Of a stretch of 64,000 nt of DNA, positions 25,154-37,521 are shown in pieces. Below the pieces are notes generated by a model. That model had not been told where the DNA came from, searched no databases, and saw only the letters and a program-made list of their open reading frames with translations. Numbering within the stretch: position 1 is the first letter of the stretch; each line of letters begins with the position of its first letter. Position numbers and translations under genes: made by a program. This stretch comes from Odiellus spinosus (taxonomy: Eukaryota; Arthropoda; Arachnida; Opiliones; Phalangiidae), in contig OY987230.1 in assembly GCA_963920705.1 (NCBI GenBank), positions 16,889,320-16,953,319 of the forward strand, in the 5' to 3' direction.

Positions 25154-26969
25154 GTTTTATGTACAAATCATTGGTTTATGGCAAGGTGTCCACAAATTCT
25201 TATATTCTATGTTTTTACACAAAATCTTTACTTAAACTATGGGTGAAGTTGTTAATCATTATAATAATTTGTGTAAAAGTTATTGCTAAAGGTTGTCAAA
25301 GCTATAGAGTTTTTGCCAGATATTGTCGAATGGCGCCCACCATTATCTCCCAACCAATGGGATAAAGGCGACTTTCGTGACGTTTCTCACCTTTTCTAGC
25401 GTCACACCTTGCATAAAATTTTTTCCTCCCACCGCAAAAAGTCTATACAGACCATATACGTACTCTATTTTTAGGTTTAGAAGGGATTATAGTATAATTT
25501 CTAGAATGGGATTGGTTCAGAAGTCGTTTTCTAGAACGGGATTGGTTCAGAAGTCGTTTTACTAAAATTCAAACACATTGCTAAGCCTAATGAAGTTCAA
25601 AAATTCTAGTTTGGCTAAAATATTGTTTTAAAAATGTGAAAAAGTCAGGAGCATATATTTTATAAGTTTGAACTTTGTTGATAGAAATTAGAAATATTTA
25701 CTCTTGGGAAAAAAAAACGCTGCTCGACCCTATCGCCTGCAACCCAACTTATATATATTATAAATAAAATGTCAGTCAATATGATTAAGGAATTTTCAAG
25801 TTTTATTTATTCTCTTTTGAACTATAAGGTTTTTATAATATGAAAAGGTTTTCCAGGGAAACATTCAATTATTTTTTTTTTCCTATTAAACCGTTACCAT
25901 TATAATTAAAACCTTAGTTGAGACGTGGGAGGAAAATCAATATACAAATACTTTTTCATCTTTCAAATTCCAAGCTTATTTTAATTTTTAGATATTTTTT
26001 TGAAACTAATTTCACGTCTCGCTATAATTTAGTATATTTCTTCATAAACTCCCTATATTATATTTTGAGATAAAAAAATATTTTAAAACCAATTTAAAGA
26101 CGTGACAAAAATACTAGACATTTTAATTGCGCCAAAAGTGTGAAAATGTTTTTAACCATTAATTAGATTAGCCTTTTTTTTTTAATTAAAACGGGGCCCA
26201 GGATTTTAAAAATTAAAACTAAAAATACACGAAATCAGATTTCTAACCTTCACAGATTAATTATTAGTTTTTCAAAAAAACTAAAAAGTACGTGAAATTA
26301 TTCAAATAAAAAAAATTGCAAAAACTTCTAAACCAAAAACGAATTAAAATTTAAAAAAGCGAGAACCTCGAGTTATTGTTTTCTTATAAAAACGACGTGG
26401 GGTGGCGATTATTTTTATACTAAGTTTACCGCTGTAAGCAGTTTTTACGTTCAAAAAACGACGATTAAACATTATCTTAGAACCACGGAAACCGTCGAAA
26501 AACAATAAAGTTTACAATTATTGGTTATTTTTTTTGTTTTAGGTTTTTTTTTGCGAGAGACGAGAGATTTACATTTTATTCTCAGTCTTAGGCGATAGCT
26601 TTATTTTTAGGGTTTAACTTTTTTGGTTTTTTAGAGAAAGCCTTAATATAAATTCACCGTTAACTATCTTCTCCTTAATTCCCCACCGAAATCAGAAATC
26701 TCACTCAACCTGAATTTGTTTTATAGAGAGATTTCTACGCCATTAATTGTATTATATCTTTCAGGCTAACAAATTTTTGGTGCCGTGTTAACGTTATATT
26801 TTTTTTTTTTTTTTTTTTTGTTTACTCAAGTCGTGTCATCGTGGTTTTGGGGAAAGAAATATTTCCTCAAATGATTTGAATTTTTTTTTCCAAACCTGCC
26901 ATTTCGAAGTTTAGGTGTTTTTTAGTCGATATTTGGGGTTTTTTTTCGATTAAAAAGTTAAGTTTTTAA
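25154..26969. other. Intergenic region between converging TSC1 and SMG7 ends
   Basis: AT-rich, probably including the SMG7 3' UTR. A 30-bp sequence containing GGGATTGGTTCAGAAGTCG occurs twice in tandem at about 25503-25561. Long T run at about 26800-26819. No coding frame supported. Confidence 0.6.
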
Positions 26970-29900
26970 TTAATTTCCGTGTGATGAAGCGTCGCGACGT
27001 TGCTTTTGTTGTTCCAATAATCGTTCTAAGGGTGACGGTCCTGGTCCTGACCAAAGAGACTATAAAAGAGAGGAATATAAGACCTTACTGTCTCAAAATA
27101 GTCTGGAAACACGTTATTTTTAATCACTTTAGAGTTAAAATATGACTTTAACATTATCAAAACTCTCAACAAAGGTTTCATGGTCATTAAGAGTTAATTA
27201 TCAAAGGTGCGAAAATATGCTGGAATAAACTTCAGATTTATTTCAGTTCGTCTTTTGAGTTTCTACGCATATTTTAACACTCTTAAATCGATTAAAAAAC
27301 TTGTTATTATCCCTTTTAAATTACAATATCTGGCAACGCTAGTAGAAAGGCTAAATTGTGAATGAGTTTTAAAAGGTATGTTCTTACCTGGGTCCGATGC
27401 TGCATCATATGTGGTTCCATTCCACTATTTTGCGCTGCAAATAAAAATACAGGGAACTAGTTAAAGCGATAGTTAAACCTGACAAAAAGTATTTATTTTT
27501 CGTTCCTCAAACCGAGACCTAATACTCAAAAAAAGAAAAATTCAAGTCTTTGAATTTTTCTTTTTCGGGTATGAGTCCGATACTCTTGATTACTCGCACA
27601 GCTCTACCAATAATTAATCACTCATCCTATGTTAAAATATTTAAACTAGGTTTACTAGGTTGGCTATGGACTACAGTTCCTTGTTACCCCTACTTCCCAA
27701 GTTACTACTATAAGAAAGAAAAAAAAAAAATTTACAATCTTTGCTTCGAGCTGTCAGTCCAGACGACCATGGAGAACTAAAGAGGGAATAAGTATTGACT
27801 GATAAATCCACTGCAGCTTGGTTATTCGAGCTAGAGCCCTGGTTCATACGATTTATGGATGAACCGTAAGTTTGATTCATAGTGCCAAAATGTCCTCGCT
27901 GAGGTTCATCCAAACTCTAGATGACAAAGTTAGATTACAACAAAATTTATTAATAAAATTAGATTAATGGTGGAAATAGTAAAGTGAATATGGGCATTGC
28001 GCGCAAGTTTTTAGGTCAAACCGAGAGGTCATACACTTCCTAAAATCAAGTGTAACCATTCCTCAAAATTACTTCGAAATCCTCAAAATCAGATAATGAT
28101 TTTGAAAATGAGCGGGAGCATTTCAACGCACTCGACAGAGTGAGAAACAGTTATTTATGTTTTTATCCTGCACTTTTGCGTTAAACGTTTAAAAATCCCC
28201 CCCCCCCCCCCCTAAATAGGATAGATATTTACTTGGATTCCCATTCGATTCCCCATTTGCAATCCGTAAGGCGATTGAGGCGTATCTAATTGTAATTGAT
28301 CTCTGCGACGCATCATGGAGTTGTTATACTGAGTTTGTTGGAGGCTTTCGTTACTTAATAGCCCCTGCAAAATTGGTTCGTGCATTTTCTCCCTTTGGGC
28401 TTGCATGTTTTGTGGAAACATGTGGAAACCCGATTGCATTTGCTAAAATAAATTAAGATTGTTAACACCTATCATGGGCGTATTTCGAAATTCTTTTGAT
28501 ATATACCGATTGCGAAGAGTTAGGTGGAGTTAGACGCTGCTGAGCTTGCAACATTTGTTGTTGCATCATTAACGAATGTACGTTCGAAGTATTTTGACTC
28601 TGCTGCTGTTGTTGTTGAACTTGCGGGTTTGGTGGCGGAGGAGTCGAGAAGTTCATGTTGTAATTCCATAGAAGGCGATTTTGGGGGACATTATTCATGT
28701 AAGGTGGTGGTGGCATATTGGCAGGCTTGTTAGCTTGAATTGGAACTTGATTCTGAGGCGAGAGGGCTTGTTGTTGAGAAGGATGCGGCCCCATCGGAGA
28801 TTGATGCGGTTGTTGCTGCATACCGTATTGAGAGGGAGGGGGTGGAGGCATTTGACCGTGTTGACTGTATGGCAAGTCCATATTGGGCATGGGGAATTGA
28901 TTAGGATTTCCCCCGGGAGTTTGACTGTTGTATCGTACTTTCATTTCAGACATTTGGTTCATTTGAGGTGACATATTTCTGTTGTGATATTTAGGTAAAT
29001 ATTTTTAGATACTTTCTCAATTAAAGTGAAGCTGCCACAATTTTCTCGAACGTATATGGATTATAGTTGGTTTATCATACTATTAAAACGACAGGCGTTC
29101 TTAAGAAACTTTAAAATTAAAGTGTGAAAAATATAAAGGTAATTTTTGTCCTGTATGCCGTAGTTTATTTCAGAAACTTACGGTAATTTTGTTTCCGTTT
29201 GGAGTTCGTGAAAAATCCTTGACAGCCTTATTTTAAGTAGATCACTAATTGTTTGATTTTAAGTTGTATTTATTTAATCCTCTACTTAAAACTAAGCCCT
29301 TAATATTTTATACGGTTAAGAAGCATTCATGAGTGAGTGCCAATGTAGCTGAAGCTCAAAACCACTTCTCGCACTTGTGTGAACCACATATTTAATATTT
29401 TAATAGAATCAGACTTCAAAAGTGTGTAAAACACACCAAATTTTCGTGGTATTTCGCAGATAATGCTTTAAAACATATTTTAAGTCTAAATCACTTAGAA
29501 ATAATGTATTTTAATGACTTAAAATAAGTTTCGTATAAACAATTTTGTATTTTCCAATTTTTGTAGTTTAAGGAAGCTTAATGTTAATCATTTTAATTTT
29601 ATTCAACTTAATTCTCAAATAATTAGTGATCAGTCGGCGTAAGAAACAAAAATATTTACTGCATTGGGTTATAATTTGGCATCCAATTAGGCTTTTCACT
29701 CTCTGTCATTTGGGGAACGTTAGTTTCTTTAGCGCTTCGATTATAATTCGATTGATTGGCTCGTTGCTGAAGTATGGCTTGTAAGGCGACGTTTTGTCTC
29801 CCTCCTTTTCGTTGTTCCCTATTCCCTTGTTGAGACATATTCTCCATTTTTATCGGTGGAGGTGGAGATCGTTTATCGTAATTATTACGAGTATCGCATC

Positions 29901-32678
29901 TAAGTTTTTCATTTAAATCTCCAGGAGAAGTAGTATCCTTAAAGATTAAATCTTTCTTTTTCGCATTATGATCCTTTTGCTCATCTAGTTTAAAGCGAAC
30001 TTCTTGGAAAATGGGAGTCGCAGTTTCGGGCATTTGAATCTTAGTTTGGTTGGTAGTCGATGGTTCCGCTTTTTCATTAAGTGTCGAAGCTAAATTATTT
30101 GAATTGTTATTGGAAATTGCTAATTCCTGGATTTGTTGTAGTAGCATTTGGTCGGTAGCGACGGGCGACTGAGTAGCTGCATACTTTTTCAATCCCTTTT
30201 CATTTTCGTTTATAGAAAACAGATGATTTCTGTCAAGGGTTTAGTAATTTAAAATAATATTCAATGTAAGCTAAGTTTATTTAAAATGGATAATGAAGCC
30301 GGATCAGTTACTTTATCAATTTCTTATGACGTTAAAATAGGTTTATTTTGCTAATAAAAAAAAATCACTTATCCAACTATATTCTCCCTTTAAATTTATA
30401 TTTACCCAAAAATTTGAAGCTCGCTCAACTGTTTTCCAATTTTAATTAAACGTTGGGCTCTTAGTTTACACGCTTCACTATCAGAGAGCGTTTTTTGGTT
30501 CTGGTTTTGAAATTGAAGATTTCTACAAAACAGGGTTTTAATTTTAATAATCCTTTTTAAAACTTAATTGAAATGATTTATAATTACGTATGCGAGCTTT
30601 GCAACGGTAAGAAACATTGTAAATCCCAATCTTCTGGTAATGGAACGCATTCGACTATAATTAAAATAAAAAAAATACATTAAATTACTGTTAAATTTAA
30701 TATAGAATAAACAAGGAAAACTTACGATCTTGAACATCATTACTTAAAATTTCTTCTGAATTAAGATCGTTCAAAAGTTTGCATAAACCGTGCCAGATTC
30801 TGAAATTAGATTAAACAATTTTAAATAATTCAAAACTTTCTCAATTTTATCAGATTTTAAGAAGAAATCAATTTATTTGAAACTTACTGGGGTTTTTTCA
30901 AGAAAGATTCTTCTGTAAGTATACCGTAAAGTTTGTGGTGTCTTAAGGTCCAATCTAATACAATTTTTACCGCTGGTAAAGTGAAATAATCTTTACTCTC
31001 GTTAACGTCCAAAACGGCGTGAATTGGCAGTAAAAAGGCACTGAGCATCGAGGCTTAAAAATATTTAAAATTTCTTTGTCAAAACAAATTAGAATCAAAA
31101 GTAAAATATAAATCATTCAAATACCAATTAGATCGAGACCAATATTAACAGTTTGAATTTCGTCAGTGCTCATTCGTGATTTAATATTTTCTTTTTCTGC
31201 ATGATCGTTTTTTTCATCCTCTCCTTCTAAACTACTCCAAGCGTGACCAATTGTAAACATACAGACTGTTGCCATTTGTAGCAATTGCCAAGTTTCGAGC
31301 TTTTCCGCGATAATCAACGCAGGTAATGAAGTTGTTAATTGGCTCAAAACTTTTTCAGCTTTTGGAAAATCTTAAAAATGATATAAAATTTGAACATTTA
31401 GTTTCAAATGTATAAGCTAAAGTTTCTTAACGAACCATTTCCAACGTGAACTAGTGCTTGAAATTGCAAGAATGCGCTTAAATATTCGTACGAGGACATT
31501 CTTGATTTAGCATCCAGTGGGCTGCTACTATAATTCAATTTATTATTTATATAATTAAACTTATTATGTAATAAGAAGAATACAATTCTTACTTGTCAGA
31601 GATCAATTTTAAATATAATTTTTGAAGATTTGTAGCCGCGAGTGGGAATGGATGTAGTACAGCCAAACTACGAATGTAGAAAAACACTGTAGAGAGTTTT
31701 TCACCACTAGCCGCCTCTAAGATGGCTAGTTGGTTGTAAGGTTGGCCTTTAAAGATAAGATGAAAATTTAAACACGTTCTTAAGATTAATTTTAGAAGTT
31801 AAATTGGTGATGGTACTCACCATTACTAGGAATTAACTCTATGGCGTGGCGATAAAATGTTTCGGCTTGTAAACTTTGTCCTCGATATCGAGCTATATCA
31901 CCTAAGTGAACCATACAATGTTGGCAGATATAAACTACCGATGATTTATTAGCCACTTTATCCTTTTTGATATAATCTTTGAAAGATAATTAAAATTGAT
32001 ACGTGTTTTTGTTTTTATTAATATGTTTATTTGTGTACCAGATGATTGGCTGAAAGCCGAGCCTCTTGGATAGTAAAAACTATCAACATTATGAATGTGG
32101 GATAGTTTTTGAAGGAGCTAAATGAGAAAATTTTGAGAGGATGATTGAAGATGTCAGAAAAATTGAATTACCTGAAGGTAAAATCCACTGGCAGCCTCGA
32201 GGGTAAGGGCTAACTGTCCTTGGTGAGTCTGACTAGAGTTCTTTTGATCCTTAGACTTGCTTTGCAATTCGGTAATGGGACTTCGAAAAACAATACTCCA
32301 TAGATCCTGTTCTACCTTTTTATCAAGAGCGTAATCCAAATCTGTCAATAGTAAGCGTTCCAATACTTGTCCCAGCTTTCTCCGGGTTTGATGGGTTTCC
32401 TTTGATGTTGACAGTGTTGTTGGGTCTAAGAAAACGATAGAAATAACCCAATTGATGCGCCAAAAGTAAGAATTTACTATGATTTAAGGATCTTACCCAA
32501 GAGATGGGCTTTAATCGCCTCCGCCTCACTAAAAATTTGCGAACAAAGAACGATGTCAATACTTTGTTTATGGTAAAAAGGTCCCTAAGCCTTAGCTACT
32601 TTATACTTCGCTGAGCAAAAGTTTTTACCTGAAAAGTTGAGGCGCTGACAATTTGGCTTGCTCTTTGCTTAAACCCAT
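26970..32678 (-). CDS. SMG7: SMG7 nonsense-mediated decay factor
   Basis: SMG7 binds phosphorylated UPF1 through its 14-3-3-like N-terminus and recruits decay enzymes, including the CCR4-NOT deadenylase. Eighteen coding exons on the minus strand, 5' to 3': 32678-32629, 32528-32497, 32425-32172, 32117-32039, 31976-31821, 31746-31593, 31527-31436, 31370-31125, 31053-30888, 30799-30726, 30654-30588, 30522-30406, 30229-29660, 28978-28507, 28442-28233, 27916-27736, 27434-27388 and 27059-26970. Total 3057 nt, 1018 residues; human SMG7 is about 1100-1140. Family blocks seen: LLTDLDYALDKKVEQDLW, YICQHCMVHLGDIARYR, PSNGQPYNQLAIL, LAATNLQKLYLKL, LPEDWDLQCFLPL. A Gln/Pro/Asn-rich region follows (about 500-930), then TYSLFSSPW and the C-terminal LERLLEQQKQRR. 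The donor after 27736 (GTAAAT preceded by T) is weak; the others are good. Confidence 0.96.
28979..29659. other. Largest SMG7 intron (681 bp)
   Basis: AT-rich, no exon or repeat recognised. A run of 16 C residues at about 28197-28212 lies in a neighbouring SMG7 intron. Confidence 0.7.
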
Positions 32679-33394
32679 TTTAGCGAACTGAAACTGTACA
32701 AAACTAAAAGAAAAACGGCGGCTACTTGTTCGCGACGTTTTTCCCGGTTGTTTTGTTACATAATTGTCACTTTCTCTCAAGCCGCGTCAAAAAGGTAAAC
32801 AAACTGCGGCCATTTTTAGAATTTAAATTTTTTTCAAAGTTCGCCATTTGGAGGCGCTGAATGCGTACCATAATAATAATAAGCCCATGCTTTCAAATAT
32901 TTTTCCGCCAGTCCTTCGGAAGTTCGGACTTATTAATTAATTCAAATATTTATTAATTTGTAGATTGTAATATTTTTTTAGAAATATCGTAAGGGGACTT
33001 CTAATTAAACATTAGTTTTTCGAGGCCCATGAAAAAAAAATATTTCTAGTCCTGGCCTGATTTACCAATTAGGTGTCGTCTGCTTTCGGTATTATGGCTT
33101 TGAGGTGTACAGTTGTCAGATTTTCACTGGCCGGTTTAGATTTTTAACACGTTGACCTACTTTTCTATTCCTTTATTTAATTTGACCGTACATGAAACTA
33201 AAATTATAGAAAAGTAAACCTTAAAATGTTTCAAACTGGTTGTATACGAAATTATTTAAACCATTTTTTTAATTCCATTTCGAAATTAAGCCTTGGCTGA
33301 ATCTCCTTGGCGGCTTGGCCAGCTAACCGAGCAAACCATAAGATATTATATTTTTGTAGTACGTGTGATATAATCAATTAAACATTGTTAAAAT
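32679..33394. promoter_or_regulatory. Shared upstream region of SMG7 and SLC35E1
   Basis: The start codons of the two divergent genes are 716 bp apart, so both promoters must lie here or overlap. I see no clear TATA box. The part next to SMG7 (about 32720-32820) is the most GC-rich. A bidirectional promoter is inference. Confidence 0.5.
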
Positions 33395-36300
33395 ATGGAT
33401 AGCGCCTCCGAAAAAGCAGCGTTTAGGAAAGAAGTCTTAAAAATATTTGGTCTATGTGTTATTTGGTATACATGTAGTTCTGGTAATGGCGTAGTTGGAA
33501 AAACAATTTTAAATGACTTTCCTTACCCACTGACGCTAACTCTATGCCAATTGATTACCGTTACCTTTTTATCTGGACCATTGTTTTATGTCTGGAGAAT
33601 TCGCCCCAAAAGCGAAATTCCCTGGCAGTATTTTGTTAAAATGTTGATACCTTTAGCCCTTGGTAAATTAATAGCATCAGTTTCTTCGCACATTAGTATA
33701 TGGAAAGTACCAGTTTCGTACGCTCATACCGGTGAGTTTGTTAATTTATTATAGTGTTAATTTTTAAGCCTAAAAAAATATTAATTTACCCCACAGTTAA
33801 GGCTACTATGCCTCTGTTTACCGTTATCCTATCAAGAATTATAACGAGGGAAGTTCAAACTACAAAGGTAAGGATTATTCCTCTTTTTCATTGGCAAAAA
33901 ATAAATAACTCTTTCTTTTTAGGTTTATTTATCATTAGTTCCAATTATGGTTGGAGTTTTGATTTCCACCACCACTGAACTCTCGTTTGACCTGGTGGGC
34001 TTAATCAGTGCCTTAGCAGCCACGGCAGGGTTTTCTTTACAACATATTTTCTCTAAAAAAGTAAATAATTGTTTTATTAATTGAGGGGAAAACAAATCTG
34101 ACTTAATTAGCTTAAAATTATGATTTTTTTTATCTTTATTGGCAGGTTTTACAGGAAGCTGGAATTCATCATCTCTGGCTACTTTATACTTTAGCCAAGA
34201 TAGCATTGATTATGTGTCTTCCCGTTTGGCTCTTGTTCGATGTCAGAAAAATGATGAATGATACTAATTTAGTAAGTATTCCTTTTTCGTAACCAAAAAT
34301 CATATTTTATTTAGATAATCAAGTTGGTTGGGGTTATTATGATGGTTCCACAACCAGTTTTAATTTTTTTTTATATAATTATGGTAAAACCTTGTTATAA
34401 TATCTCTTACTATAACAAAAAGAACAATTTTTAAAAATCTTTACCATAAAAAACAAATTCATCGAATTTGGTTATACCAAATTATCACTTAGAAAAGGGC
34501 TAAAAGAAAATTTCACCCCTCTTACCCAACTTTGCATTCATTGCAGGGTTTTGCCAAGAGCTTGTGAGCGCAGTTGAGAACAGATCAGTTACGAAACTGA
34601 ACTGTTAGTCTTTCTCTCTACTTCAGTTTGCGCTCACAAGTGGCTGGCTAAACTTGGGGGAATGTCATTTACCCACTTCAATGAAAACTATGTATTGTAC
34701 TTATGATAATACTGATGTCATAAGTCATGTTGAGGTGTTCAAAAAGCTCACTTGATATCGTATGTTTAGAATGTATGAGAAAATATAATTACTCTAATTC
34801 AGTGATAACAAATTTTTAAATTCTAAACTTCTTATTTTTAATTTTATTTACAAACAAATATTCTTCATTTTGATTTTTGAAAATGGCCAACTTGGATCAT
34901 CTCCTCCTCCTGGACACGTGATGGAGAGCTGCTCTAAGTTGGCCATCTCTAGATCTAGAGCAACGCCTCCTATATTTTATCAGAGTGGGTGAGTGGTCTA
35001 CTCTAGACTCTAGAGAGAGCCGCTTTTGTTCTGTGTTTAAAAAGTATAATTAAATCTTATTAATTATAAAGGGGATTAATAAGTTTGATTTAAAAAGGTA
35101 ATTTTATACTTAAAAAATTACTAAATTAGCTTTATTTAGTGTTTAAAAGTTAAGACAAAATGGTTGAACCTGTTAAGCCTAGGCTTAAATTGAATACTGA
35201 ATTTCTGAAATAGCATGGCCAAGGCCAAACGGTCCAAAGTTCCAAACCATGATCCATGCTTTAATTATGGAAATAGTCAAGCCTTGGCTCTTAAATTATG
35301 GAAATATTAAGCCTTGGCTCCTTAATTATTGAAAATTTTGATGCTATAATTTTGTTTTTAGTATTTTATAGTCTATGATTCTAATTAACTTTACTTCTTT
35401 TCTCGCTCTCTCTCTACAGTTACAAAATACGGATCCCTTCATGGTGTTATTTCTGCTGGCAGTTGATGGCTTCCTAAATTTCATTCAAAACGTCATTGCA
35501 TTTAGCGTCTTGTCCCTGGTTTCACCGCTTACTTACTCAGTGTGCAGTACAACCAAAAGGATTTTGGTCATCACTGTCTCATTGTTATTTATGAAGAATC
35601 CAATCACTCTCTCCAATTTCTTTGGAATGCTTCTGGCAATTTTCGGCGTGGGACTTTATAACAAGGTAACCAGCGAGTTTTGATTCTTATTTGTTACGCT
35701 TTGGTGCATGGATGTTAGCATTCGTAGATTATATGAACTTGTAGTTCACTTAAATATCAGGAAAATAGGTTTTTGGCATAGAAAAATTATTATATCATTT
35801 ATTCTTGATAAAAATAATTCTTTAAGGAATATTTCATTGATAACATTCCTGAATGGTCACTGAAAAATCATTGTTTTTAGGTGGGAAAAATACCATTTAG
35901 GAAATGTAAATTTAATACCGCCACTAGTTTGAAAGTTTAATCTATCCCACGCAATCATAATATCATGATCACATGGGAATGTCATTGTAAAATCGTGATC
36001 AAATAGGAATGTCATTACAAAATTGTGATCAAATTCCGAATTTCATTGCAAAATCGTGATTAGATAAGAATGGCATTACACAATCGTGATTATTATTCTT
36101 ATACCCACTTCAGTTAATTGAAATTATCTGGAGACTGTGATACCTCATGTTTTTCAATTGTGGGAATTGGAAAATGGTTTTTACAATGCTAGTCTTAACC
36201 GAATCACGTGTACTACAATTATTCTACTGTGGTCAATTCCAATTAGTGTTTTTCAATTGTGGGGTTTGGAAAATGGTTTCACACAAACCCGGAATATCAG

Positions 36301-37179
36301 GGAAACTCTTATAAACTTGGCAGAAATCAGGAAGATTTATTGAATTGCAAGTACTTCATTGACACTATATTGGTACGACCTCTATCAGCTAAATTTCATT
36401 GCATTTTTTATGGTTTTTATAATCATTTGGTGAACCTAGTGAATATCAGGGAAAATTCAGTAGTGAAATGTGAAGAAATTGGGGAAATTGATTGTTCAAA
36501 TGTTGTATGAACCCTGCGTTATCAGATGGGAGTGTTATTACGCAATCTTCATTTAATAGAGAAATTTCATTACAAAATCTTCATTTGATAGAGAAATGTC
36601 AATACAACATCGTGATATGACAAAGAAATTCCATAACAAAATCGTTATTTGATAGAGAAATTTCATTAAAAAATCGTCATTAAATAAGTAGAGTCCTGGT
36701 AGAATGAACATGAATACTACCTAGAGTCATTTTCCAGATATTATTTTAATTTCGCACATATGAACTGTAGTGTTTTATTTTTAATTGGCTGCCTCTGTGG
36801 CCTTTGTTCTGGTGCCTTTACGTCGTAATGTTTGTACTCGGTTTTGTGCACAACCGTTTAACTTACGTAGCTCATTAGCTGTGTTTTTAACATAGCTTTA
36901 TTGTAGTTAATTGCATGGTAACAATGCACAAAATATTTGCTTGATTGGGTGGTGGGTGTCTTTTCAAAGACAACTGTGCCGAAAATAGGTCTATTTTATT
37001 TTTAGGCCAAATACGACGCTAACAAAGTTAAACTGGCAGAACCTGTACTTCCGTACGCCAGTAAAGCCATGTTAAATGGATTTATACCCGAAAGAAATGG
37101 AAAATATTCCGAAACTTTCATACGACCTATGGATCCGTTCTTGCCCAGCTCTAATCGGGTAGATTTTAGAGTTATATGA
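33395..37179 (+). CDS. SLC35E1: SLC35E1-like solute transporter
   Basis: Member of the SLC35E, triose-phosphate-translocator-related branch of the drug/metabolite transporter superfamily. Substrate unknown; Golgi or ER membrane is likely for the family. Six coding exons: 33395-33731, 33797-33867, 33923-34060, 34146-34271, 35420-35665 and 37006-37179 (TGA). Total 1092 nt, 363 residues, close to the usual length of about 400. About ten hydrophobic segments are visible. Family motifs are [45 protein letters not shown] and GVGLYNKAKYDAN. The last exon gives the hydrophilic tail. The next ATG after 33395 is well inside the first membrane region, so this start is preferred. Assignment to E1 rather than other SLC35E members rests on the tail (YNKAKYDAN). 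Confidence 0.93.
34272..35419. other. SLC35E1 intron 4 with two hairpin repeats
   Basis: Inverted repeat at about 34561-34640 (outer arms CTTGTGAGCGCA and TGCGCTCACAAG). A second at 34883-34946 (ATGGCCAACTT and AAGTTGGCCAT). Both could be worn MITEs. The word AAGCCTTGGCTC appears twice at about 35280-35320. No coding exon seen. Confidence 0.7.
35666..37005. repeat. SLC35E1 intron 5 with interrupted minisatellite
   Basis: A degenerate unit of about 34 bp (AAATCGTGATCAAATAGGAA followed by a TGTCATTAC-like stretch) repeats at about 35945-36095 and resumes at about 36520-36690. The gap between holds a different repeat: TTTTTCAATTGTGGG at about 36149 and again at about 36248, with TCAGGGAAA-type words. 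The open frames at 36137-36510 come from these repeats. Confidence 0.75.
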
Positions 37180-37485
37180 CCATGCATTTAATTTTAGGAT
37201 TAATTATTTTAAGTTAAATTATGAGTTTCGTGAAAAAAATAAACCATTTTGGTTAACAATGGATGTTTTATCGGGTCCAAGAAATACCTAATTGAATTGA
37301 TGGCAAATTTATTAATTTATGATGATTACAGTGATAGTGATATTAGTTAAAAAAGTATATTAGGGAAGATGAAAAAAATACCAAAACAACAAGGAGAAGT
37401 CAGTAACTAAAGAAAAGTAGTCGAGTTGTCGCTGTAAGTTTAAGGAAAACTGGGAAAGTTACAAAGACATCCCAAGGTCAAAAAG

Positions 37486-37521
<36 letters not shown>

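Noticed and set aside
27671-28971. Plus-strand open frames overlapping SMG7
   Set aside because: Shadows of the Gln/Pro-rich minus-strand exons, which fit SMG7 in phase.
36137-36510. Open frames with an internally repeated peptide (FQLWELENG / FQLWGLENG)
   Set aside because: The peptide repeat comes from a direct DNA repeat inside an intronic repeat block; no other coding signs.
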